This document shows positions 31,980-40,395 of a stretch of DNA of 59,612 nucleotides, one piece after another. How positions within the stretch are numbered: the first letter of the stretch is position 1; each line of letters begins with the position of its first letter. The stretch comes from Limosilactobacillus gastricus DSM 16045 (GTDB lineage Bacteria > Bacillota > Bacilli > Lactobacillales > Lactobacillaceae). Both the position numbers and the translations under genes were made by a program. The notes below the pieces were generated by a model, which saw only the letters and a list, made by a program, of their open reading frames with translations, did not search any database and had not been told where the DNA came from. The DNA lies in contig NZ_AZFN01000014.1 of assembly GCF_001434365.1 (NCBI RefSeq), forward strand, positions 1 through 59,612, in the 5' to 3' direction.

Positions 31980-33146
31980 ATGCATTACATAACAGCAGGG
32001 GAATCACATGGTCCCCAATTAACAGCGATTATTGAAGGGATACCAGCAGGTTTACATTTAGATGTTGAAGAAATTAATGCGGCCTTAGCTTCCCGGCAAG
32101 GGGGCTATGGACGCGGTAACCGGCAACAGATCGAACACGATACGGTAGAAATTGTTGGTGGGGTCCGTCATCAAATTACGATGGGGGGTCCGGTAGCCCT
32201 GGTGGTTAAAAACCGGGACCATGGCAACTGGGGACAAATTATGGATCCGGTGGCGCCTGCTACGCCCGAAAATTCAGTCCGGCGGGTGGAAAAACCTCGT
32301 CCGGGTCACGCCGATTTAGTCGGGGGGATGAAGTATCGTCATAAGGATTTACGCAATGTCTTGGAACGCTCTTCGGCTCGTGAGACCGCGATTCGCGTGG
32401 CTGTTGGGAATGTTTGTCAGCAACTCTTAAACCAACTAGGGGTTAAACTAGTCGGATATGTTAAACAGGTGGGGCCGGTCTCGGCCGCGGGCAATTTAAC
32501 AACGGATGTAGATGCTATTCGTTCCGCAATTAGTCAAAATGATATGCGTGTTTTAGATCAAAGCAAGGTCGCTGAAATTCATGAACTGATTGATGAAACC
32601 AAACGACAAGGCGATACCCTCGGGGGCTTGATCCGAGTGGTGGTGGAAGACTATCCAGCCGGAATTGGCTCTTATGTTTCTTATGATACAAAATTGGATG
32701 GTAAATTAGCTGGCGCTGTCATGAGTATGAACGCCATGAAAGGAGTCAGCATTGGGGATGGCTTTGACGCCGCTACGAGCTTTGGTAGCCAAGTGATGGA
32801 CGCCATTGATTGGTCCCAAGACACGGGTTGGTCTCGCTTGTCCAACCACCTCGGCGGAATTGAAGGCGGGATGAGTAACGGGATGCCAATTGTGGTCAAT
32901 GCGGCCATGAAACCAATTCCGACCCTCTATCATCCGCTCCAAACGGTTGATGTTAACACCAAAAAAGTTGTTAAAGCCAATGTGGAACGCTCGGACACGA
33001 CAGCCATTGCGGCGGCATCAATTGTTATCGAAAATGTGGTGGCAATCGAATTAGCAAAGGCCTTACTTGAGACTTTTAACGCTAGTAATTTCCAGCGGTT
33101 ACAAGCGGATGTCCAACGCTATCGCAATGAATTTAAGGAATATTAA
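31980..33146 (+). CDS. aroC: Chorismate synthase
   Basis: A 388-residue FMN-dependent synthase converting EPSP to chorismate. It has AGESHGPQLTAIIEGIPAG at the N-terminus, RQGGYGRGNRQQIEHD near 37, the family histidine near RPGHADLVGGMKY near 105 and RSSARETAIRVAVG near 125. ATAGGAG gives 6-base spacing to ATG 31980 rather than the first ATG at 31974. Its last codon abuts the ATG of the next gene. Confidence 0.95.
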   Translation: MHYITAGESHGPQLTAIIEGIPAGLHLDVEEINAALASRQGGYGRGNRQQIEHDTVEIVGGVRHQITMGGPVALVVKNRDHGNWGQIMDPVAPATPENSVRRVEKPRPGHADLVGGMKYRHKDLRNVLERSSARETAIRVAVGNVCQQLLNQLGVKLVGYVKQVGPVSAAGNLTTDVDAIRSAISQNDMRVLDQSKVAEIHELIDETKRQGDTLGGLIRVVVEDYPAGIGSYVSYDTKLDGKLAGAVMSMNAMKGVSIGDGFDAATSFGSQVMDAIDWSQDTGWSRLSNHLGGIEGGMSNGMPIVVNAAMKPIPTLYHPLQTVDVNTKKVVKANVERSDTTAIAAASIVIENVVAIELAKALLETFNASNFQRLQADVQRYRNEFKEY

Positions 33147-33683
33147 ATGACGATAATTCACACTTTAGGTCCCCAACAAACGGATAGTAATCGGGCAGCC
33201 GAATATTTTGTCCAAAAGCATTCTGATCAAGATTGGACAATTAGTCTGCATGCTTCATTTGAACATATTTTAATGAATTTAAGTGATTATGCTGACGATC
33301 AATTATTGATTCCGGCCGCCTTTCAGTCCAAGCAACTGCAATTAGCTTGGGGGGATGTTCATTATCTTTATTTACGCCAGTTGGCCTTAAAAGAGACTTT
33401 TATTTATGATCTCGATCCCTTGGTGCTACTGGAAAATACTCTGGTGGCTAATCAAGTGGGCTATACGCATGCGGCGACGGCCCGGCTGTTAGAACAATAT
33501 GTTCCAGGCGTGCAAGTTCAAACCGCTTCTAGCAAATATTTGGCCTATCAAGAATATCGGAAGAATGGCCAATATGTCTTAACCAATGAACAATTAATTA
33601 CTTTAATGCCATATGAGCGTCAAATTGCGCGCATTGAGGTACCAATGGTCTGGTGCCGATACCAGATTAAGGAGGATGATTAG
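33147..33683 (+). CDS. Prephenate dehydratase/BacA-like protein
   Basis: A 178-residue protein beginning MTIIHTLGPQQTDSNRAAEY. The HTLGP..T....AA pattern is that of PheA-type dehydratases and of BacA, the non-aromatising prephenate decarboxylase of bacilysin synthesis. It lacks the Thr-Arg-Phe catalytic motif of prephenate dehydratase and has no ACT domain, ending MVWCRYQIKEDD. It therefore may not make phenylpyruvate. Placement between aroC and aroA in a chorismate operon supports a prephenate- or shikimate-related role. Starts directly after the aroC stop. Confidence 0.6.
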   Translation: MTIIHTLGPQQTDSNRAAEYFVQKHSDQDWTISLHASFEHILMNLSDYADDQLLIPAAFQSKQLQLAWGDVHYLYLRQLALKETFIYDLDPLVLLENTLVANQVGYTHAATARLLEQYVPGVQVQTASSKYLAYQEYRKNGQYVLTNEQLITLMPYERQIARIEVPMVWCRYQIKEDD

Positions 33684-33685
33684 CT

Positions 33686-34984
33686 TTGAAAATTTTACCA
33701 ACCGCCCCCCAAGGACTCCAGGGGACCTTGCAAGTTCCTGGAGATAAAAGTATTTCCCATCGGGCCCTGATGATTGGTTCAATTAGTGAAGGGGAAACCC
33801 AGATTGAAAATTTTTTGACCGGTGAAGATTGTTTATCAACCTTGCAAGCTTTTCGGGACTTAGGCGTCCAAATAGAGCTTACGGGGACTCAGGTAACCAT
33901 TCATGGGGTGGGGCTAACGGGCTTAAAAGCTGCTAACCATCCCTTAGATATGGGAAACTCCGGGACCACCACTCGTTTAATGATGGGCCTGTTAGCTGGT
34001 CAACCCTTTGAGAGTCATTTAACAGGTGATGATTCCCTACAAAAACGGCCGATGAAACGGGTCGCGGAACCTTTAAGCCAATTTGGTGGTCGGATTGACT
34101 TAAGTCGGGCTGGAACGCTCCCTGCGACCGTCATTGGTCAGCCTTTACATGCAACCAATTACCAATTGAAAGTAGCAAGCGCTCAGGTCAAAAGTGCCTT
34201 GATCTTGGCGGCCTTGCAAGCGGATGGACCATCAACGATTAAGGAATTATTACCAACGCGAGATCATACGGAAATTATGCTGCGCCAATTTGGAGCCGAG
34301 GTAGAAACAGCGGCCGATGGTTTGACCATTACCGTCCAACCTCAGCCCAAATTACGGGGACAATCAGTAGTAGTGCCTAGTGATATTTCATCTGCCGCTT
34401 TCTTCTTAGTGGCGGGGGCCATCACGCCACATTCAGCGATTATCCTCACGAATGTCAATTTGAACCCGACACGGACTGGGATCCTTCAGGTGCTTCAAAA
34501 GATGCAGGCTGATTTAACGATCACGCCCAAACCATCTGACGGGGAACCACTAGGCGACTTAACGATTAAGACTAGTGACTTAGCACCAATTGAAATTGGG
34601 GCTGCAGACATTCCAGCTGTTATTGACGAATTACCGTTGGTGGCGCTGTTGGCGGCTCGGGCCCAGGGACAAAGCGTCATTCGGGGAGCGGAAGAACTCC
34701 GGGTGAAAGAAACTGATCGGATCGCCACCGTGGTTTCTGAACTGCGGAAATTAGGGGTGACGGTTGAAGAATTGCCGGATGGGATGATTATTCAAGGACG
34801 TCCAGCCTGGGATATTCAGGATCACCAATTAGATTCTTACGGGGATCATCGTCTGGGAATGATGAATGCAATTGCGGCCTTAACGGCTGACGAACAGTTG
34901 ACCTTAGCAAACGAAGCGGCGATTAGAGTCTCGTATCCTACATTCTTTGCGGATTTAGATCATTTATTAGGGGGCCAGGCATGA
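33686..34984 (+). CDS. aroA: 3-phosphoshikimate 1-carboxyvinyltransferase (EPSP synthase)
   Basis: A 432-residue enzyme: DKSISHRALMIGSI near residue 20, MGNSGTTTRLMMGLLAG near 92, RPMKRV near 122, ISSAAFFLVAGA near 230, DELPLVALLAA near 312 and a C-terminal SYGDHRLGMMNAIAA near 388. It transfers enolpyruvate from PEP to shikimate-3-phosphate. TTG start at 33686 after GGAGGATG. Its stop overlaps the tyrA start (ATGA). Confidence 0.95.
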   Translation: MKILPTAPQGLQGTLQVPGDKSISHRALMIGSISEGETQIENFLTGEDCLSTLQAFRDLGVQIELTGTQVTIHGVGLTGLKAANHPLDMGNSGTTTRLMMGLLAGQPFESHLTGDDSLQKRPMKRVAEPLSQFGGRIDLSRAGTLPATVIGQPLHATNYQLKVASAQVKSALILAALQADGPSTIKELLPTRDHTEIMLRQFGAEVETAADGLTITVQPQPKLRGQSVVVPSDISSAAFFLVAGAITPHSAIILTNVNLNPTRTGILQVLQKMQADLTITPKPSDGEPLGDLTIKTSDLAPIEIGAADIPAVIDELPLVALLAARAQGQSVIRGAEELRVKETDRIATVVSELRKLGVTVEELPDGMIIQGRPAWDIQDHQLDSYGDHRLGMMNAIAALTADEQLTLANEAAIRVSYPTFFADLDHLLGGQA

Positions 34985-36075
34985 CGAAAGTATTAATTAA
35001 AGGTTTGGGGTTAATTGGTAGTTCCCTTGCACGAGCCATTCGTATACAGCACCCCGATGTGCAAATTCTAGGTGATGACTTAAATTCAGCAAGTCTTGAT
35101 TATGCAATGCAAAATCAAGTAATTGACCAAGTGGTGGCTAAATGGGATCAAGTGGCAGAAATGGATGTCATCATCTTAGCCGGGCCAGTTTCTCAAATTA
35201 TTAAGGATATACAAGATTTAAGCCACCAGTCCTTAAAGCCCGGCGTTTTAATTACCGATGTCGGGTCCACCAAACAAACGGTGATGAAAGCTGCCCAGGC
35301 TTTTAAAGACCAAACAGTCAATTTTATTGGCGGACACCCCATGGCGGGGTCGCACAAAACCGGGGTTTGGGCAGGACGGGCCAATCTCTTTGAGAATGCC
35401 TTTTATTTTCAGATTCCTTTAAATGCAGCCAGTGCACAACAATTAACCAAATTACAGGATTTGTTGGCAGCAACGAATGCAAAGTGGCTCCAAGTCACCG
35501 CACCGCAACACGATAAAATTGTGGCCCAGATCAGTCATGTTCCGCATGTGATTGCTTCGGCCTTAGTGAATCAAACTGAAGCGACTTTTCAAGGTGATCC
35601 CTTAGGCATGCGCCTAGCAGCCGGGGGCTTTAAGTCCATTACCCGAATTGCTTCGGCGGATCCAACCATGTGGAGTGCCATTTTACTGAATAATCCGACG
35701 ATGATTAAGGAACAATTGCATCAATTTCAAGCGGAATTAACGACGGTTGAAAAGTGGATTGAACAGGGCGATCAAGCCGCAATCTTTGACTTCTTTAAAC
35801 AGGCCAAAGTTAGCCGCGATCAATTAGGTCCTGACAAAGTAGGCGCCGTTCCCGGACAATATGATTTATTTGTTAATATAGCCGATCAGGTGGGCGCCTT
35901 AGCTGATGTGACGCGTCGGGTGTCGCAAGCTGGTTTAAATTTAGTTAATTTGCATATTTTAGAAATTCGCGAAGAAATTGATGGCATCTTGCAATTAACT
36001 TTTAGTACCGCCAATGACCGAGAACAAGCACGCCAAGTCTTGCGTGACTACGAAATTATTACTAAAGGAGAATGA
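34981..36075 (+). CDS. tyrA: Prephenate dehydrogenase
   Basis: A 364-residue NAD-dependent enzyme making 4-hydroxyphenylpyruvate. It has a Rossmann GLGLIGSSLARAI at residues 9-21, ITDVGSTK near 92, the catalytic GGHPMAGSHKTGV near 118 and a C-terminal ACT domain (ADQVGALADVTRRVSQAGLNLVN, about 300-322) for feedback by tyrosine. It overlaps aroA by 4 bases. Being a tyrosine-branch gene, it agrees with the Tyr/Phe leader. Confidence 0.93.
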   Translation: MTKVLIKGLGLIGSSLARAIRIQHPDVQILGDDLNSASLDYAMQNQVIDQVVAKWDQVAEMDVIILAGPVSQIIKDIQDLSHQSLKPGVLITDVGSTKQTVMKAAQAFKDQTVNFIGGHPMAGSHKTGVWAGRANLFENAFYFQIPLNAASAQQLTKLQDLLAATNAKWLQVTAPQHDKIVAQISHVPHVIASALVNQTEATFQGDPLGMRLAAGGFKSITRIASADPTMWSAILLNNPTMIKEQLHQFQAELTTVEKWIEQGDQAAIFDFFKQAKVSRDQLGPDKVGAVPGQYDLFVNIADQVGALADVTRRVSQAGLNLVNLHILEIREEIDGILQLTFSTANDREQARQVLRDYEIITKGE

Positions 36076-36078
36076 GAA

Positions 36079-36597
36079 ATGAAAGTAGTATTAGTGGGCT
36101 TTATGGGTAGTGGAAAGACCACCGTGAGCCGTTTATTAGGGCAAAAGATGAATCTCCCGGTGACGGATTTAGATGATGTTATCGTGGAGCAAGCCGGGCC
36201 CATTCCAGTCATTTTTGAAACCAATGGAGAAACTTTTTTCCGTCAAATTGAACATGACCTCTTGCTGGAGTGTCTAGATCAAGAAGGAATCCTGGCAACC
36301 GGTGGGGGGACCCCCATTCGAGAAGATAACGTGGCTGCATTAACTGATGATGATGCGTTAGTTGTCTTATTAAAAGCTAATCCAGAGACGGCGGTGGCGC
36401 GGGTAGATAATGATCCTAATCGACCGCTTTTAAAAGAAGACTTTAGTACTAAGCACGTGCAGGAAATGATTGATGCACGGGCTGAGCATTATCAAAATGT
36501 CTGTGACATGCAAATTCAAACAGATGCTTACACCCCTGATGAAATTGCTGAAATGATTATTCGGGAAGTGGTCGATCGGGAACGTGAAGTTGGTTAG
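36079..36597 (+). CDS. aroK: Shikimate kinase
   Basis: A 172-residue P-loop kinase: Walker A GFMGSGKTT at residues 7-15, TDLDDVIVEQAG near 30, FRQIEHDLL near 56, ATGGGTPIRE near 75 and lid arginines in NDPNRPLL near 114. Last gene of the operon. Genes for the early shikimate pathway (aroF/G, aroB, aroD, aroE) are not in the window, and pheA is missing here. Confidence 0.93.
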   Translation: MKVVLVGFMGSGKTTVSRLLGQKMNLPVTDLDDVIVEQAGPIPVIFETNGETFFRQIEHDLLLECLDQEGILATGGGTPIREDNVAALTDDDALVVLLKANPETAVARVDNDPNRPLLKEDFSTKHVQEMIDARAEHYQNVCDMQIQTDAYTPDEIAEMIIREVVDREREVG

Positions 36598-36683
36598 GTG
36601 ATTAAGCTATTGATAGATACATTGCTTTTCCGTTTAAATTAAGCTATTCTACGAGTAGAAAAATTAACGAGGAGCAAATAACA

Positions 36684-37469
36684 ATGCGAAAACCATTTGT
36701 GGCGGCCAATTGGAAGATGCACAAGAATGTGCAAGAATCCGTTGACTTTATTAATCAAATTAAAGGGAAACTACCATCGTTTGACCAACTGGAAGTAGGA
36801 ATTGCGGGGACGACCTTAGCCCTACATTCGATGGCTGTCGCTGCTAAAGATTCTGACGTGCAAATTATTGCCCAAAATGCTTTTAAGGAGTTTGAAGGGG
36901 CTTATACAGGTGAAATTAGCCCGAAAGCGTTGGCAGATTCGGGGGTCGATTATGTTTTGTTAGGTCATATTGAACGGCGGACCATGTTTAACGAGTCGAA
37001 CCAGATGGTTAACCAAAAGGTCATCGCAACCTTGCAGGCCGGCATGACGCCAATTATTTGTACCGATGAGACGATGGTCCAAAAAGAGCATGGGGGAAGT
37101 GTCCACTATGTCTTTGCTCAATTGATGAATGTCCTACACGATGTTTCCTTTGATCAAGTAAAAAACATTATCATTTCCTATGAACCGAGTTGGGCGGTTG
37201 GTGCGGGTCAACATGCCAACCCGATCTTAGCCGAAGAAGGATGTCGCCAAATTCGGCAAACCATTGCGGATTCATATTCTTATGAAGTTGCCGATAAGAT
37301 TCGGATCTTGTATGGTGGTAGTGTTAATCCCGACAACATTGAGGAATTAATGCGTAAGCGTGATATTGATGGTGTTTTAATTGGCCGGGCCAGTTTGGAT
37401 GCCGATAATTTCTTATCGATGGTTAATACCGTAAATAACCTAAATACTAGTCCTAAAGTTAAAGATTAG
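36684..37469 (+). CDS. tpiA: Triosephosphate isomerase paralogue with altered active-site loop
   Basis: A 261-residue TIM-barrel isomerase of glyceraldehyde-3-phosphate and DHAP. Catalytic residues are present: Lys11 in NWKMHK, His95 and Glu167 in YEPSWAVGAG, with the phosphate loop YGGSVNPDN near 218. The nearly invariant GHSERR is GHIERR here (Ile96), and CVGE is CTDE, so this is probably a second, divergent TPI copy. AGGAG site. Own promoter region after aroK, ending at a bidirectional terminator. Confidence 0.85.
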   Translation: MRKPFVAANWKMHKNVQESVDFINQIKGKLPSFDQLEVGIAGTTLALHSMAVAAKDSDVQIIAQNAFKEFEGAYTGEISPKALADSGVDYVLLGHIERRTMFNESNQMVNQKVIATLQAGMTPIICTDETMVQKEHGGSVHYVFAQLMNVLHDVSFDQVKNIIISYEPSWAVGAGQHANPILAEEGCRQIRQTIADSYSYEVADKIRILYGGSVNPDNIEELMRKRDIDGVLIGRASLDADNFLSMVNTVNNLNTSPKVKD

Positions 37470-37471
37470 GA

Positions 37472-37510
37472 AAAGAGGCCGGTGAAAATTCACTAGCCTC
37501 TTTATTTTGG
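37472..37510. terminator. Bidirectional terminator after tpiA
   Basis: AAAGAGGC..GTGA AAAT TCAC..GCCTCTTT, followed by ATTTT, between converging genes. Confidence 0.8.
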
Positions 37511-37513
37511 TTC

Positions 37514-38184
37514 CTAAATTAAATGAAGGGTCCGGTTGGCCCGCTGGTTAATATATTGGGGATCGACCAATTTGTCTAAATCAGAAGTGATACCAAGGGC
37601 CCGTGCCGATAAGGTAGCCACAATTTCCATAATTTCTTCTAGACTGGCATTGGGATCTCTGAGTTTAAGTGCACGCACGGTCATAATTGAGCCCCCATTG
37701 ATAAAAACGCCAGCTGCATCCAGCAATTGATTACCTACATAGCCATCAAAGAAATGGAAATAATCAGACATTTCAGCGGAACAATTCTCGATGACGCTGA
37801 TGATCAGGCGAGTATAAGATTCGTCTAAAAAGATTTTATGAAAGGCCGGACCGAGTTCAAAGAAATAGCGAAAAATTGCCATATAGTACTTCCGAAAAAC
37901 ATAGGGAGCAGTAATGCCTTGTAAGTATTGATCATACTTGAGTACTAATAAATTAATAATTAGTCGATAAAAGGCGTCTAAATTTTCAAAGTGTAGATAA
38001 AATGATTTGCGACTAACTCCTGCCGTCCCGGTTAAAAGGGATACGTTAATTTCATCTAATCGGTATTTTTGGCTGAGTTCAAGAAAGGCCACAAATAATT
38101 TTTTACAGTCTTCACGGTCCGTTGATTCGATTGTTCATCAAATGATTGTTCGAACTGATCGACTATCTCATCTATCAAAAACAT
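37514..38184 (-). pseudogene. TetR-family regulator with N-terminal frameshift
   Basis: The main frame, open from 38134 and ending at 37514, encodes a TetR protein (DCKKLFVAFLELSQKY, then TGTAGVSRKSFYLHF helix-turn-helix, ligand domain to residue about 190). It has no ribosome site or ATG at its beginning; the first possible start is a GTG at 38092 inside the first helix. A well-formed AGGAG plus ATG (38184) opens a different frame, MFLIDEIVDQFEQSFDEQS, which stops after 42 codons. A one-base indel near 38120-38140 would join the two. Either a real lesion or a sequencing error. Confidence 0.65.
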
Positions 38185-38209
38185 ATAGTATACATCTCCT
38201 AAGAATCAT

Positions 38210-38224
38210 GAGCATGTAAGTATT
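38210..38224. promoter_or_regulatory. Shared 15-base motif upstream of the tetR remnant
   Basis: GAGCATGTAAGTATT, within TGTAA-GTAT-TTACA. The identical 15 bases recur at 39038-39052 upstream of the AbrB-like gene. A common regulator is inferred. Confidence 0.5.
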
Positions 38225-38238
38225 TACACGCAGTTGAT

Positions 38239-38264
38239 ATACACATATAGTGAAATATGTGTAT
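38239..38264. repeat. Inverted repeat in A+T-rich spacer
   Basis: ATACACATAT and ATATGTGTAT are perfect 10-base arms around AGTGAA, in the 251-base spacer between the tetR remnant and the thioesterase gene. Operator or weak terminator; nothing else recognised in this spacer. Confidence 0.5.
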
Positions 38265-38435
38265 TTAAGGTATTCGATAAGTGGAATATATAAATATTAT
38301 GTATATAATATACCAGAATAATCACTTGATAAAACGGTACTTTAACATTTGACACAATATATATACACTTTTTTTAAAGTGGGTACTTTACTTTTGCAAT
38401 AATCAGATAATCTGTAACCATAGCAATAGCTTAGG

Positions 38436-38852
38436 TTAATCACTAGCCAGGCATTGTTTTAAGCTTTGATCCATTTCTGGTAGGGATTTTTTAATCGATA
38501 TTAAACGTCCTGCTTCATCAGTGAAAGCATGGGCAGACTCAGCTACACACACGATGGTATCAGTACCAGCCAGTTTCATGACATAGTGAAGGACGAGTTT
38601 GACCCCCGTATATTTATCGATGCTAGTAGTTATTTCTACTAAATCATCAAATTTGGTCGGGACTTTATAGGTGCAATCAACTTTGACCACTGGGGAGGCA
38701 ATCCCAAGCGCTTCAAGTTTTGCAAAGTTCCAGCCGATTTGATCTAAAAAATCAACCCGTGCTTCTTCCATCCAGCGGATATAGTTGGAATGGTGAGTGA
38801 TTGCCATTTTATCGGTCTCATAATAATGGACACGGTGTATATATGATTTCAT
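38436..38852 (-). CDS. Acyl-CoA thioesterase, YbgC/4HBT family
   Basis: A 138-residue hotdog-fold thioesterase. The catalytic loop YYETDKMAITHHSNYIRWMEEAR (residues about 11-33) carries the conserved Asp and HxxY-like residues. It has a YTGVKLVLHYVM strand near 82. GGAGG upstream. It hydrolyses acyl-CoA or acyl-ACP thioesters; the natural substrate is unknown. No obvious partner gene. Confidence 0.82.
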   Translation of the reverse strand: MKSYIHRVHYYETDKMAITHHSNYIRWMEEARVDFLDQIGWNFAKLEALGIASPVVKVDCTYKVPTKFDDLVEITTSIDKYTGVKLVLHYVMKLAGTDTIVCVAESAHAFTDEAGRLISIKKSLPEMDQSLKQCLASD

Positions 38853-39037
38853 ACTTTTCCTCCCTATTTATCAGGCGATATGCATTTATTATATGGTGGA
38901 TCGAACTTTAAAATCAATCCAAAATAGTGAACTAGATATAGCAACATATCAGAATTGATAGGCTGATTTGTGGGTGACAGTTAAAATTATCAATGCTCAT
39001 AATTAAATTTGGGGATTTGGGATTTATTGTCTTAATT

Positions 39038-39052
39038 GAGCATGTAAGTATT
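39038..39052. promoter_or_regulatory. Second copy of the 15-base motif, upstream of the AbrB-like gene
   Basis: GAGCATGTAAGTATT identical to 38210-38224, here followed by CGCTTGCA so that TGTAAG and CTTGCA form an imperfect inverted repeat. It lies 53 bases before the ATG. Confidence 0.5.
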
Positions 39053-39104
39053 CGCTTGCAAACAGTTATTCTGATGGACATCAGTATAAAGGGGGGACTT
39101 CATT

Positions 39105-39290
39105 ATGTCAGTGAAGTTACGACATGTTGGTACTTCGAATGTGTTAACGGTTCCGGCCTACATCAAAACGACCTCAACCGAATATAATGTTTTTACAGCG
39201 CGTGATGGGGCAATTGTTTACTTACCTAAACAAGAAGCACCCGAAAAGGTTCGGGAATTAGCTGAACGGCATGGAATTTACCTTCCATAA
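39105..39290 (+). CDS. AbrB/MazE-like small protein, copy 1
   Basis: A 61-residue protein starting MSVKLRHVGTSNVLTVPAYI, the swapped-hairpin AbrB/MazE/PemI-type DNA-binding fold found in antitoxins and transition-state regulators. GGGGGG ribosome site. There is no toxin gene (MazF/PemK) next to it; the following gene encodes a VanZ-like protein. A paralogue with the same N-terminus lies at 51748-51942, also without a toxin. A free-standing regulator or orphan antitoxin. Confidence 0.75.
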   Translation: MSVKLRHVGTSNVLTVPAYIKTTSTEYNVFTARDGAIVYLPKQEAPEKVRELAERHGIYLP

Positions 39291-39389
39291 TTTATGATAT
39301 TTTAATCTAACATTTATTCTTCTCTCTCATATATTTCTTAAAAATATCAAGAGTTTCCCTTATAATAATTGCAAAAGGGGGAACTGGAA

Positions 39390-39923
39390 ATGATGGTGTT
39401 GAGGTGGATTCCATTAACAGCTCTGTTGATTTTAGTCACGGGCTGTTTTTATATTGCCGTGGAAGAACGACGGTTTACCAAATGGCAATGGGTTTCATTG
39501 GGCGGAGCCTATTTGTACTTAGTAATTGTAATTTGGCTATGTTTTTATCCGACGGGGCTGCCTTTTATTCCGGTCGGGGAAAAGCCGTTGATGTATTTTA
39601 ATCACGTGCCATATAATTTACATCCGCTCCAATATCTAACCATTGATTGGTTTGAAAATATTCTCTTAACGATCCCAATGGGGATGCTAACTTACCTATT
39701 ACAAGATCGCTTTTCCTTAGGTTCAATGATTTTCGTTGCCTTGATTCCAGGCGTCACCATTGAAACGATTCAAATGTTTGCCGATCTATTGGTTAATTTA
39801 CATCGGGTCGTGGACATTGATGATGTCATTACTAATTGGCTCGGAATGATGATTGGCTATGGATTAATGAAGTTTCTCGCAAAAATTGGTTTTAAACGAT
39901 TAATTACCGCTTTTGAATTTTAA
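39390..39923 (+). CDS. VanZ-like membrane protein
   Basis: A 177-residue membrane protein of the VanZ family with about four to five membrane helices. Family motifs are YNLHPLQYLTIDWFENILLTIPMG near residue 72 and GVTIETIQMFADLL followed by RVVDIDDVITNWLG near 128-155. VanZ proteins of non-resistant bacteria have no firm function (lipoglycopeptide tolerance in some). GGGGG at 39377-39381 sets the ATG at 39390. Confidence 0.82.
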   Translation: MMVLRWIPLTALLILVTGCFYIAVEERRFTKWQWVSLGGAYLYLVIVIWLCFYPTGLPFIPVGEKPLMYFNHVPYNLHPLQYLTIDWFENILLTIPMGMLTYLLQDRFSLGSMIFVALIPGVTIETIQMFADLLVNLHRVVDIDDVITNWLGMMIGYGLMKFLAKIGFKRLITAFEF

Positions 39924-39963
39924 CCGCTGATTAGAGGTGTAAACCTCGCATCAGCGGTTTTTT
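39922..39963. terminator. Bidirectional terminator after vanZ-like gene
   Basis: AACCGCTGAT...AGAGGT and ACCTC...ATCAGCGGTT form a long stem followed by TTTTTT. Confidence 0.85.
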
Positions 39964-39968
39964 GCAGC

Positions 39969-40307
39969 TTACATCAGGTATTTTTCGTAATTTATTGATG
40001 CCCCGCCGTCAGCGTCAATTCCAGCATAGGTAAAGGTTAGGCCGGTGTCAGGATGATAATCAACGGTGGTATCATGACTGGCGAAGAACCAGTTATCGGC
40101 AAAGTTAATATGGTAGTTAATCCCATTCACTTCGGTTTGGGCAACAGGTCGATCAGCATGATTGTCTTGGGCAAATTCTTGATGGGGACCATGCATAACC
40201 GGTCCTCGGTTTTGGGGGGAGGTAAAAAATTTGACGCCATCGCCCGCAGTTAGGTGTAATTGTTCAATAATATATTGACTTGCCGCCTGGGTAACTGTTA
40301 ATTCCAT
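39969..40307 (-). CDS. HesB/IscA-like fold protein without cysteines
   Basis: A 112-residue protein of the HesB-like/YneR group: MELTVTQAASQYIIEQL, then VKFFTSPQNRG and a C-terminal YAGIDADGGASINYEKY. True A-type Fe-S carriers have three conserved cysteines, whereas this protein has none, so iron-sulphur binding is unlikely. AGGAG selects ATG 40307. Function unknown. Confidence 0.7.
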   Translation of the reverse strand: MELTVTQAASQYIIEQLHLTAGDGVKFFTSPQNRGPVMHGPHQEFAQDNHADRPVAQTEVNGINYHINFADNWFFASHDTTVDYHPDTGLTFTYAGIDADGGASINYEKYLM

Positions 40308-40354
40308 GTATTTAAAACTCCTTATCAAGATAGTCATTATTGTAGGGGATAGAC

Positions 40355-40387
40355 AAAAAAAGATGCAAGTCGTATAACTTGCATCTG
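40355..40387 (-). terminator. Terminator of the aminotransferase gene
   Basis: Minus-strand AGATGCAAGT/ACTTGCATCT stem followed by TTTTTT. Confidence 0.85.
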
Positions 40388-40395
40388 ATATGGCC

